Positions 35,797 through 47,527 of a stretch of DNA of 64,000 nucleotides are shown here, one piece after another (the first letter of the stretch is position 1; each line of letters opens with the position of its first letter). Under the pieces are notes generated by a model. The model was not told the DNA's origin and did no database searches. It saw only the letters and a list, made by a program, of their open reading frames with translations. Source of the DNA: Membranipora membranacea (taxonomy: Eukaryota > Bryozoa > Gymnolaemata > Cheilostomatida > Membraniporidae); the NCBI GenBank assembly GCA_914767715.1, contig OU612065.1:22878001-22942000 (forward strand), read 5' to 3'. The translations under genes were made by a program, and so were the position numbers.

Positions 35797-37808
35797 GTGG
35801 GTATCACGCTTTTTTTTCGCTCGGATCAAAAAATAGATTTGCTTCTAACTCACCTCATGAGGAGGAGCAACTCCTGCTTATCTCGAATCTGCAAACCGTT
35901 TGGCTCTGTGGCTTTTCATTCTCCGTCAGCGCCCGTTTTAATTAGGGTCACTTTTGCTAAAAAAAAACATGCCATACGCCACCGTTCAAAAATAAAAACT
36001 CTGTCGAATCTTTATCAAACTCCGACCAGTTCAAGCTCTTATCGGCCTTACTCTAAATCCAGAATATTGGAATCATCGGGTTAATAGGAGGGTAATTAAG
36101 CTGACTTTAAATTTGCAAAATTATACCAAGGGTGGGTATCACGCTTTTTTTTCGCTCGGATCAAAAAATAGATTTGCTTTTAACTCACCTCATGAGGAGG
36201 AGCAACTCCTGCTTATCTCGAATCTGCAAACCGTTTGGCTCTGTGGCTTTTCATTCTCCGTCAGTGCCTGTTTTAATTAGGGTCACTTTTGCTAAAAAAA
36301 AACATGCCATACGCCACCGTTCAAAAATAAAAACTCTGTCGAATCTTTATCAAACTCCGACCAGTTCAAGCTCTTATCGGCCTTACTCTAAATCCAGAAT
36401 ATTGGAATCATCGGGTTAATAGGGGGGTAAATAAGCTGACTTTAAATTTGCAAAATTATTCCAAGGGTGGGTATCACGCTTTTTTTTCGTTCGGATCAAA
36501 AAATAAATTTGCTTCTAACTCACCTCATGAGGAGGAGCAACTCCTGCTTATCTCGAATCTGCAAACCGTTTGGCTCTGTGGCTTTTCATTCTCCGTCAGC
36601 GCCCGTTTTAATTAGGGTCACTTTTGCTAAAAAAAAACATGCCATACGCCACCGTTCAAAAATAAAAACTCTGTCGAATCTTTATCAAACTCCGACCAGT
36701 TCAAGCTCTTATCGGCCTTACTCTAATTCCAGAATATTGGAATCATCGGGTTAATAGGGGGGTAATTAAGCTGACTTTAAATTTGCAAAATTATACCAAG
36801 GGTGGGTATCACGCTTTTTTTTCGCTCGGATCGAAAAATAGATTTGCTTCTAACTCACCTCATGAGGAGGAGCAACTCCTGCTTATCTCGAATCTGCAAA
36901 CCGTTTGGCTCTGTGGCTTTTCATTCTCTGTCAGCGCCCGTTTTAATTAGGGTCACTTTTGCTAAAAAAAAAACATGCCATACGCCACCGTTCAAAAATA
37001 AAAACTCTGTCGAATCTTTATCAAACTCCGACCAGTTCAAGCTCTTATCGGCCTTACTCTAAATCCAGAATATTGGAATCATCGGGTTAATAGGGGGGTA
37101 ATTAAGCTGACTTTAAATTTGCAAAATTATACCAAGGGTGGGTATCACGCTTTTTTTTCGCTCGGATCAAAAAATAGATTTGCTTCTAACTCACCTCCAG
37201 AGGAGGAGCAACTCCTGCTTATCTCGAATCTGCAAACCGTTTGGCTCTGTGGCTTTTCATTCTCCGTCAGCGCCCGTTTTAATTAGGGTCACTTTTGCTA
37301 AAAAAAAACATGCCATACGCCACCGTTCAAAAATAAAAACTCTGTCGAATCTTTATCAAACTCCGACCAGTTCAAGCTCTTATCGGCCTTACTCTAAATC
37401 CAGAATATTGGAATCATCGGGTTAATAGGGGGGGTAATTAAGCTGACTTTAAATTTGCAAAATTATACCAAGGGTGGGTATCACGCTTTTTTTTCGCCCG
37501 GATCAAAAAATAGATTTGCTTCTAACTCACCTCATGAGGAGGAGCAACTCCTGCTTATCTCGAATCTGCAAACCGTTTGGCTCTGTGGCTTTTCATTCTC
37601 CGTCAGCGCCCGTTTTAATTAGGGTCACTTTTGCTAAAAAAAAACATGCCATACGCCACCGTTCAAAAATAAAAACTCTGTCGAATCTTTATCAATCTCC
37701 GACCAGTTCAAGCTCTTATCGGCCTTACTCTAAATCCAGAATATTGGAATCAACGGGTTAATAGGGGGGTAATTAAGCTGACTTTAAATTTGCAAAATTA
37801 TACCAAGG
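35797..37808. repeat. Six-monomer block paired with 43508-45181
   Basis: The signature is: a p261C linker upstream, linker TAGGAGGGT, unit with CAGTGCC and p334T (36132), unit with AATAAATTTG and CTCTAATTCC (36467), unit 36802 with A10, unit 37138, and a G7-preceded p310C unit ending in GGAATCAACGGG (37474). At 43508 the same order appears in five monomers, and units 36802 and 37138 correspond there to a single unit (44511). Confidence 0.85.
37138..37473. repeat. Monomer with the palindrome destroyed
   Basis: The palindrome reads CCTCCAGAGG (near 37196) in place of CCTCATGAGG, two adjacent base changes that remove the central ATG and the self-complementarity. The rest of the unit is ordinary. 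It is the only monomer I see with this change. Confidence 0.75.
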
Positions 37809-38813
37809 GTGGGTATCACGCTTTTTTTTCGCTCGGATCAAAAAATAGATTTGCTTCTAACTCACCTCATGAGGAGGAGCAACTCCTGCTTATCTCGAAT
37901 CTGCAAACCGTTTGGCTCTGTGGCTTTTCATTCTCCGTCAGCGCCCGTTTTAATTAGGGTCACTTTTGCTAAAAAAAAACATGCCATACGCCACCATTCA
38001 AAAATAAAACCTCTGTCGAATCTTTATCAAACTCCGACCAGTTCAAGCTCTTATCGGCCTTACTCTAAATCCAGAATATTGGAATCATCGGGTTAATAGG
38101 GGGGTAATTAAGCTGACTTTAAATTTGCAAAATTATACCAAGGGTGGGTATCACGCTTTTTTTTCGCTCGGATCAAAAAATAGATTTGCTTCTAACTCAC
38201 CTCATGAGGAGGAGCAACTCCTGCTTATCTCGAATCTGCAAACCGTTTGGCTCTGTGGCTTTTCATTCTCCGTCAGCGCCCGTTTTAATGAGGGTCACTT
38301 TTGCTAAAAAAAAACATGCCATACGCCACCGTTCAAAAATAAAAACTCTGTCGAATCTTTATCAAACTCCGACCAGTTCAAGCTCTTATCGGCCTTACTC
38401 TAAATCCAGAATATTTGAATCATCGGGTTAACAGGGGGGTAATTAAGCTGACTCTAAATTTGCAAAATTATACCAAGGGTGGGTATCACGCTTTTTTTTC
38501 GCTCGGATCAAAAAATAGATTTGCTTCTAACTCACCTCATGAGGAGGAGCAACTCCTGCTTATCTCGAATCTGCAAACCTTTTGGCTCAGTGGCTTTTCA
38601 TTCTCCGTCAGCGCCCGTTTTAATTAGGGTCACTTTTGCTAAAAAAAAACATGCCATACGCCACCGTTCAAAAATAAAAACTCTGTCGAATCTTTATCAA
38701 ACTCCGACCAGTTCAAGCTCTTATCGGCCTTACTCTAAATCCAGAATATTGGAATCATCGGGTTAATAGGGGGGTAATTAAGCTGACTTTAAATTTGCAA
38801 AATTATACCAAGG
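37809..38813. repeat. Three linking monomers before the second seven-monomer copy
   Basis: Unit 37809 has CCACCATTC and AAAACCTCTG. Unit 38144 has TTTTAATGAGGG (p97 T>G, as in 8661 and 16366) and ATATTTGAATC. Unit 38479 follows TTAACAGGGG and a p261C linker and has AAACCTTTTGGCTCAG. The p97 change shared with units more than 21 kb away is either old shared ancestry or recurrence. Confidence 0.68.
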
Positions 38814-41159
38814 GTGGGTATCACGCTTTTTTTTCGCTCGGATCAAAAAATAGATTTGCTTCTAACTCACCTCATGAGGAGGAGCAACTCCTGCTTATCT
38901 CGAATCTGCAAACCGTTTGGCTCTGTGGCTTTTCATTCTCCGTCAGCGCCCGTTTTAATTAGGGTCACTTTTGCTAAAAAAAAACATGCCATACGCCACC
39001 GTTCAAAAATAAAAACTCTGTCGAATCTTTATCAAACTCCGACCAGTTGAAGCTCTTATCGGCCTTACTCTAAATCCAGAATATTGGAGTCATCGGGTTA
39101 ATTGGGGGGTAATTAAGCTGACTTTAAATTTGCAAAATTATACCAAGGGTGGGTATCACGCTTTTTTTTCGCTCGGATCAAAAAATAGATTTGCTTCTAA
39201 CTCACCTCATGAGGAGGAGCAACTCCTGCTTATCTCGAATCTGCAAACCGTTTGGCTCTGTGGCTTTTCATTCTCCGTCAGCGCCCGTTTTAATTAGGGT
39301 CACTTTTGCTAAAAAAAAACATGCCATACGCCACCGTTCAAAAATAAAAACTCTGTCGAATCTTTATCAAACTCCGACCAGTTCAAGCTCTTATCGGCCT
39401 TACTCTAAATCCAGAATATTGGAATCATCGGGTTAATAGGGGGGGGTAATTAAGCTGACTTTAAATTTGCAAAATTATACCAAGGGTGGGTATCACGCTT
39501 TTTTTTCGCCCGGATCAAAAAATAGATTTGCTTCTAACTCACCTCATGAGGAGGAGCAACTCCTGCTTATCTCGAATCTGCAAACCGTTTGGCTCTGTGG
39601 CTTTTCATTCTCCGTCAGCGCCCGTTTTAATTAGGGTCACTTTTGCTAAAAAAAAACATGCCATACGCCACCGTTAAAAAATAAAAACTCTGTCGAATCT
39701 TTATCAAACCCCGACCAGTTCAAGCTCTTATCGGCCTTACTCTAAATCAAGAATATTGGAATCATCGGGTTAATAGGGGGGTAATTACGCTGACTTTAAA
39801 TTTGCAAAATTATACCAAGGGTGGGTATCACGCTTTTTTTTCGCTCGGATCAAAAAATAGATTTGCTTCTAACTCACCTCATGAGGAGGAGCAACTCCTG
39901 CTTATCTCGAATCTGCAAACCGTTTGGCTCTGTGGCTTTTCATTCTCCGTCAGCGCCCGTTTTAATTAGGGTCACTTTTGCTAAAAAAAACATGCCATAC
40001 GCCACCGTTCAAAAATAAAAACTCTGTCGAATCTTTATCAAACTCCGACCAGTTCAAGCTCTTATCGGCCTTACTCTAAATCCAGAATATTGGAATCATC
40101 GGGTTAATAGGGGGGTAATTAAGCTGACTCTAAATTTGCAAAATTATACCAAGGGTGGGTATCACGCTTTTTTTTCGCTCGGATCAAAAAATAGATTTGC
40201 TTCTAACTCACCTCATGAGGAGGAGCAACTCCTGCTTATCTCGAATCTGCAAACCGTTTGGCTCTGTGGCTTTTCATTCTCCGTCAGCCCCCGTTTTAAT
40301 TAGGGTCACTTTTGCTAAAAAAAAACATGCCATACGCCACCGTTCAAAAATAAAAACTCTGTCGAATCTTTATCAAACTCCGACCAGTTCAAGCTCTTAT
40401 CGGCCTTACTCTAAATCCAGAATATTGGAATCATCGGGTTAATAGGGGGGTAATTAAGCTGACTTTAAATTTGCAAAATTATACCAAGGGTGGGTATCAC
40501 GCTTTTTTTTCGCTCGGATCAAAAAATAGATTTGCTTTTAACTCACCTCATGAGGAGGAGCAACTCCTGCTTATCTCGAATCTGCAAACCGTTTGGCTCT
40601 GTGGCTTTTCATTCTCCGTCAGCGCCCGTTTTAATTAGGGTCACTTTTGCTAAAAAAAAACATGCCATACGCCACCGTTCAAAAATAAAAACTCTGTCGA
40701 ATCTTTATCAAACTCCGACCAGTTCAAGCTCTTATCGGCCTTACTCTAAATCCAGAATATTGGAATCATCGGGTTAATAGGGGAGTAATTAAGCTGACTT
40801 TAAATTTGCAAAATTATACCAAGGGTGGGTATCACGATTTTTTTTCGCTCGGATCAAAAAATAGATTTGCTTCTAACTCACCTCATGAGGAGGAGCAACT
40901 CCTGCTTATCTCGAATCTGCAAACCGTTTGGCTCTGTGGCTTTTCAGTCTCCGTCAGCGCCCGTTTTAATTAGGGTCACTTTTGCTAAAAAAAAACATGC
41001 CATACGCCACCGTTCAAAAATAAAAACTCTGTCGAATCTTTATCAAACTCCGACCAGTTCAAGCTCTTATCGGCCTTACTCTAAATCCAGAATATTGGAA
41101 TCATCGGGTTAATAGGGGGGTAATTAAGCTGACTTTAAATTTGCAAAATTATACCAAGG
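38814..41159. repeat. Seven-monomer duplication, copy 2, containing the five-monomer unit (copy 4)
   Basis: This is the partner of 33451-35796 and carries all of its rare markers. Immediately downstream it continues into a p27T/p66G unit (41160), whereas the first copy continues into a p261C-linked unit (35797). The shared segment therefore ends at about 41130, between TTTTCAGTCTCC and the next unit. It marks a switch from one ancestral neighbourhood to another. Confidence 0.9.
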
Positions 41160-41830
41160 GTGGGTATCACGCTTTTTTTTCGCTCGGATCAAAAAATAGA
41201 TTTGCTTCTAACTCACCTCATGAGGAGGAGCAACTTCTGCTTATCTCGAATCTGCAAACCGTTTGGCTCTGTGGGTTTTCATTCTCCGTCAGCGCCCGTT
41301 TTAATTAGGGTCACTTTTGCTAAAAAAAAACATGCCATACGCCACCGTTCAAAAAGAAAAACTCTGTCGAATCTTTATCAAACTCCGACCAGTTCAAGCT
41401 TTTATCGGCCTTACTCTAAATCCAGAATATTGGAATCATCGGGTTAATAGGGGGGGTAATTAAGCTGACTTTAAATTTGCAAAATTATACCAAGGGTGGG
41501 TATCACGCTTTTTTTTCGCCCGGATCAAAAAATAGATTTGCTTCTAACTCACCTCATGAGGAGGAGCAACTCCTGCTTATCTCGAATCTGCAAACCGTTT
41601 GGCTCTGTGGCTTTTCATTCTCCGTCAGCGCCCGTTTTAATTAGGGTCACTTTTGCTAAAAAAAAACATGCCATACGCCACCGTTCAACAATAAAAACTC
41701 TGTCGAATCTTTATCAAACTCCGACCAGTTCAAGCTCTTATCGGCCTTACTCTAAATCCAGAATATTGGAATCATCGGGTTAATAGGGGGGTAATTACGC
41801 TGACTTTAAATTTGCAAAATTATACCAAGG
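41160..41830. repeat. Two-monomer segment shared with 32780-33450
   Basis: p27T plus p66G in 41160, then G7, then p310C in 41496, then a p253C linker, as at 32780. Private changes are TTCAAAAAGAAAAAC and CAAGCTTTTATC (which creates AAGCTT) in 41160, and TTCAACAATAA in 41496. The segment shows that this part of the array is a patchwork of the 27-38 kb region. Confidence 0.78.
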
Positions 41831-43171
41831 GTGGGTATCACGCTTTTTTTTCGCTCGGATCAAAAAATAGATTTGCTTCTAACTCACCTCATGAGGAGGA
41901 GCAACTCCTGCTTATCTCGAATCTGCAAACCGTTTGGCTCTGTGGCTTTTCATTCTCCGTCAGCGCCAGTTTTAATTAGGGTCACTTTTGCTAAAAAAAA
42001 ACATGCCATAGGCCATCGTTCAAAAATAAAAACTCTGTCGAATCTTTATCAAACTCCGACCAGTTCAAGCTCTTATCGGCCTTACTCTAAATCCAGAATA
42101 TTGGAATCATCGGGTTAATAGGGGGGTAATTAAGCTGACTCTAAATTTGCAAAATTATACCAAGGGTGGGTATCACGCTTTTTTTTCGCTCGGATCAAAA
42201 AATAGATTTGCTTCTAACTCACCTCATGAGGAGGAACAACTCCTGCTTATCTCGAATCTGCAAACCGTTTGGCTCTGTGGCTTTTCATTCTCCGTCAGCG
42301 CCCGTTTTAATTAGGGTCACTTTTGCTAAAAAAAAACATGCCATACGCCACCGTTCAAAAATAAAAACTCTGTCGAATCTTTATCAAACTCCGACCAGTT
42401 CAAGCTCTTATCGGCCTTACTCTAAATTCAGAATATTGGAATCATCGGGTTAATAGGGGGGTAATTAAGCTGACTTTAAATTTGCAAAATTATACCAAGG
42501 GTGGGTATCACGCTTTTTTATCGCTCGGATCAAAAAATAGATTTGCTTCTAACTCACCTCATGAGGAGGAGCAACTCCTGCTTATCTCGAATCTGCAAAC
42601 CGTTTGGCTCTGTGGCTTTTCATTCTCCGTCAGCGCCCGTTTTAATTAGGGTCACTTTTGCTAAAAAAAAACATGCCATACGCCACCGTTCAAAAATAAA
42701 AACTCTGTCGAATCTTTATCAAACTCCGACCAGTTCAAGCTCTTATCGGCCTTACTCTAAATCCAGAATATTGGAATCATCGGGTTAATAGGGGGGGTAA
42801 TTAAGCTGACTTTAAATTTGCAAAATTATACCAAGGGTGGGTATCACGCTTTTTTTTCGCCCGGATCAAAAAATAGATTTGCTTCTAACTCACCTCATGA
42901 GGAGGAGCAACTCCTGCTTATCTCGAATCTGCAAACCGTTTGGCTCTGTGGCTTTTCATTCTCCGTCAGCGCCCGTTTTAATTAGGGTCACTTTTGCTAA
43001 AAAAAAACATGCCATACGCCACCGTTCAAAAATAAAAACTCTGTCGAATCTTTATCAAACTCCGACCAGTTCAAGCTCTTATCGGCCTTACTCTAAATCC
43101 AGAATATTGGAATCATCGGGTTAATAGGGGGGTAATTACGCTGACTTTAAATTTGCAAAATTATACCAAGG
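41831..43171. repeat. Four-monomer block, shortened copy of 27755-29430
   Basis: Unit 41831 has CGCCAGTTTT and CATAGGCC (plus private GGCCATCG). Its linker is GACTCTAAA, and unit 42166 has AAATTCAGA. In the 27755 block those markers are on separate monomers with 28090 between, so 42166 looks like a fusion that removed one monomer. Unit 42501 (TTTTTTATCGC) and the G7-preceded p310C unit 42837 complete the match. Confidence 0.8.
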
Positions 43172-43507
43172 GTGGGTATCACGCTTTTTTTTCGCTCGGA
43201 TCAAAAAATAGATTTGCTTCTAACTCACCTCATGAGGAGGAGCAACTCCTGCTTATCTCGAATCTGCAAACCGTTTGGCTCTGTGGCTTTTCATTCTCCG
43301 TCAGCGCCCGTTTTAATTAGGGTCACTTTTGCTAAAAAAAAAACATGCCATACGCCACCGTTCAAAAATAAAACCTTTGTCGAATCTTTATCAAACTCCG
43401 ACCAGTTCAAGCTCTTATCGGCCTTACTCTAAATCCAGAATATTGGAATCATCGGGTTAATAGGGGGGTAATTAAGCTGACTCTAAATTTGCAAAATTAT
43501 ACCAAGG
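43172..43507. repeat. A10 monomer with AAAACCTTTG
   Basis: This unit has A10 at 43334-43343 and AAAACCTTTGTCG. It bridges the shortened 41831 block and the 43508 block and ends in a GACTCTAAA linker. It has no clear partner elsewhere. Confidence 0.65.
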
Positions 43508-45181
43508 GTGGGTATCACGCTTTTTTTCGCTCGGATCAAAAAATAGATTTGCTTCTAACTCACCTCATGAGGAGGAGCAACTCCTGCTTATCTCGAATCT
43601 GCAAACCGTTTGGCTCTGTGGCTTTTCATTCTCCGTCAGCGCCCGTTTTAATTAGGGTCACTTTTGCTAAAAGAAAACATGCCATACGCCACCGTTCAAA
43701 AATAAAAACTCTGTCGAATCTTTATCAAACTCCGACCAGTTCAAGCTCTTAATGGCCTTACTCTAAATCCAGAATATTGGAATCATCGGGTTAATAGGAG
43801 GGTAATTAAGCTGACTTTAAATTTGCAAAATTATACCAAGGGTGGGTATCACGCTTTTTTTTCGCTCGGATCAAAAAATAGATTTGCTTTTAACTCACCT
43901 CATGAGGAGGAGCAACTCCTGCTTATCTCGAATCTGCAAACCGTTTGGCTCTGTGGCTTTTCATTCTCCGTCAGTGCCCGTTTTAATTAGGGTCACTTTT
44001 GCTAAAAAAAAACATGCCATACGCCACCGTTCAAAAATAAAAACTCTGTCGAATCTTTATCAAACTCCGACCAGTTCAAGCTCTTATCGGCCTAACTCTA
44101 ATTCCAGAATATTGGAATCATCGGGTTAATAGGGGGGTAATTAAGCTGACTTTAAATTTGCAAAATTATACCAAGGGTGGGTATCACGCTTTTTTTCGCT
44201 CGGATCAAAAAATAAATTTGCTTCTAACTCACCTCATGAGGAGGAGCAACTCCTGCTTATCTCGAATCTGCAAACCGTTTGGCTCTGTGGCTTTTCATTC
44301 TCCGTCAGCGCCCGTTTTAATTAGGGTCACTTTTGCTAAAAAAAAACATGCCATACGCCACCGTTCAAAAATAAAAACTCTGTCGAATCTTTATCAAACT
44401 CCGACCAGTTAAAGCTCTTATCGGCCTTACTCTAATTCCAGAATATTGGAATCATCGGGTTAATAGGGGGGTAATTAAGCTGACTTTAAATTTGCAAAAT
44501 TATACCAAGGGTGGGTATCACGCTTTTTTTTCGCTCGGATCAAAAAATAGATTTGCTTCTAACTCACCTCATGAGGAGGAGCAACTCCTGCTTATCTCGA
44601 ATCTGCAAACCGTTTGGCTCTGTGGCTTTTCATTCTCCGTCAGCGCCCGTTTTAATTAGGGTCACTTTTGCTAAAAAAAAACATGCCATACGCCACCGTT
44701 CAAAAATAAAAACTCTGTCGAATCTTTATCAAACTCCGACCAGTTCAAGCTCTTATCGGCCTTACTCTAAATCCAGAATATTGGAATCATCGGGTTAATA
44801 GGGGGGGTAATTAAGCTGACTTTAAATATGCAAAATTATACCAAGGGTGGGTATCACGCTTTTTTTTCGCCCGGATCAAAAAATAGATTTGCTTTTAACT
44901 CACCTCATGAGGAGGAGCAACTCCTGCTTATCTCGAATCTGCAAACCGTTTGGCTCTGTGGCTTTTCATTCTCCGTCAGCGCCCGTTTTAATTAGGGTCA
45001 CTTTTGCTAAAAAAAAACATGCCATACGCCGCCGTTCAAAAATAAAAACTCTGTCGAATCTTTATCAAACTCCGACCAGTTCAAGCTCTTATCGGCCTTA
45101 CTCTAAATCCAGAATATTGGAATCAACGGGTTAATAGGGGGGTAATTAAGCTGACTTTAAATTTGCAAAATTATACCAAGG
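43508..45181. repeat. Five-monomer block, shortened copy of 35797-37808
   Basis: It repeats the TAGGAGGGT linker, CAGTGCC plus p334T (43842), AATAAATTTG plus CTCTAATTCC (44177) and the G7/p310C unit ending in GGAATCAACGGG (44847). CTCTAATTCC is also present in 43842 here, not only in 44177, which suggests conversion between neighbours. T7 tracts occur in 43508 and 44177. One monomer is missing relative to the partner block. Confidence 0.82.
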
Positions 45182-47527
45182 GTGGGTATCACGCTTTTTT
45201 TTCGCTCGGATCAAAAAATAGATTTGCTTCTAACTCACCTCATGAGGAGGAGCAACTCCTGCTTATCTCGAATCTGCAAACTGTTTGGCTCTGTGGCTTT
45301 TCATTCTCCGTCAGCGCCCGTTTTAATTAGGGTCACTTTTGCTAAAAAAAAACATGCCATACGCCACCGTTCAAAAATAAAAACTCTGTCGAATCTTTAT
45401 CAAACTCCGACCAGTTCAAGCTCTTATCGGCCTTACTCTAAATCCAGAATATTGGAATCATCGGGTTAGTAGGGGGGTAATTAAGCTGACTTTAAATTTG
45501 CAAAATTATACCAAGGGTGGGTATCACGCCTTTTTTTCGGTCGGATCAAAAAATAGATTTGCTTTTAACTCACCTCATGAGGAGGAGCAACTCCTGCTTA
45601 TCTCGAATCTGCAAACCGTTTGGCTCTGTGGCTTTTCATTCTCCGTCAGCGCCCGTTTTAATTAGGGTCACTTTTGCTAAAAAAAAACATGCCATACGCC
45701 ACCGTTCAAAAATAAAAACTCTGTCGAATCTTTATCAAACTCCGACCAGTTCAAGCTCTTATCGGCCTTACTCTAAATCCAGAATATTGGAATCATCGGG
45801 TTAATAGGGGGGTAATTAAGCTGACTTTAAATTTGCAAAATTATACCAAGGGTGGGTATCACGCTTTTTATTCGCTCGGATCAAAAAATAGATTCGCTTT
45901 TAACTCACCTCATGAGGAGGAGCAACTCCTGCTTATCTCGAATCTGCAAACCGTTTGGCTCTGTGGCTTTTCATTCTCCGTCAGCGCCCGTTTTAATTAG
46001 GGTTACTTTTGCTAAAAAAAAACATGCCATACGCCACCGTTCAAAAATAAAAACTCTGTCGAATCTTTATCAAACTCCGACCAGTTCAAGCTCTTATCGG
46101 CCTTACTCTAAATCCAGAATATTGGAATCATCGGGTTAATAGGGGGGTAATTAAGCTGACTCTAAATTTGCAAAATTATACCAAGGGTGGGTATCACGCT
46201 TTTTTTTCGCTCCGATCAAAAAATAGATTTGCTTTTAACTCACCTCATGAGGAGGAGCAACTCCTGCTTATCTCGAATCTGCAAACCGTTTGGCTCTGTG
46301 GCTTTTCATTCTCCGTCAGCGCCCGTTTTAATTAGGGTCACTTTTGCTAAAAAAAAACATGCCATACGCCACCGTTCAAAAATAAAAACTCTGTCGAATC
46401 TTTATCAAACTCCGACCAGTTCAAGCTCTTATCGGCCTTACTCTAAATCCAGAATATTGGAATCATCGGGTTAATAGGGGGGTAATTAAGCTGATTTTAA
46501 ATTTGCAAAATTATACCAAGGGTGGGTATCACGCTTTTTTTTCGCTCGGATCAAAAAATAGATTTGCTTTTAACTCACCTCATGAGGAGGAGCAACTCCT
46601 GCTTATCTCGAATCTGCAAACCGTTTGGCTCTGTGGCTTTTCATTCTCCGTCAGCGCCCGTTTTAATTAGGGTCACTTTTGCTAAAAAAAAACATGCCAT
46701 ACGCCACCGTTCAAAAATAAAAACTCTGTCGAATCTTTATCAAACTCCGACCAGTTCAAGCTCTTATCGGCCTTACTCTAAATCCAGAATATTGGAATCA
46801 TCGGGTTAATAGGGGGGTAATTAAGCTGACTTTAAATTTGCAAAATTATACCAAGGGTGGGTATCACGCTTTTTTTTCGCTCGGATCAAAAAATAGATTT
46901 GCTTCTAACTCACCTCATGAGGAGGAGCAACTCCTGCTTATCTCGAATCTGCAAACCGTTTGGCTCTGTGGCTTTTCATTCTCCGTCAGCGCCCGTTTTA
47001 ATTAGGGTCACTTTTGCTAAAAAAAAACATGCCATACGCCACCGTTCAAAAATAAAAACTCTGTCGAATCTTTATCAAACTCCGACCAGTTCAAGCTCTT
47101 ATCGGCCTTACTCTAAATCCAGAATATTGGAATCATCGGGTTAATAGGGGGGTAATTAAGCTGACTTTAAATTTGCAAAATTATACCAAGGGTGGGTATC
47201 ACGCTTTTTTTTTCGCTCGGATCAAAAAATAGATTTGCTTCTAACTCACCTCATGAGGAGGAGCAACTCCTGCTTATCTCGAATCTGCAAACCGTTTGGC
47301 TCTGTGGCTTTTCATTCTCCGTCAGCGCCCGTTTTAATTAGGGTCACTTTTGCTAAAAAAAAACATGCCATACGCCACCGTTCAAAAATAAAAACTCTGT
47401 CGAATCTTTATCAAACTCCGACCAGTTCAAGCTCTTATCGGCCTTACTCTAAATCCAGAATATTGGAATCATCGGGTTAATAGGGGGGTAATTAAGCTGA
47501 CTCTAAATTTGCAAAATTATACCAAGG
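45182..47527. repeat. Transition zone into the p334T domain
   Basis: There are seven monomers in which GCTTTTAAC (p334 C>T) becomes common (45517, 45852, 46187, 46522) while GCTTCTAAC persists in 45182, 46857 and 47192. Private changes include CAAACTGTTTGG (45182), TCACGCCTTTTTTTCGG (45517), CTTTTTATTCG, GATTCGC and GGGTTACTT (45852), and CTCCGATC (46187). T9 occurs at 47205. Confidence 0.72.
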
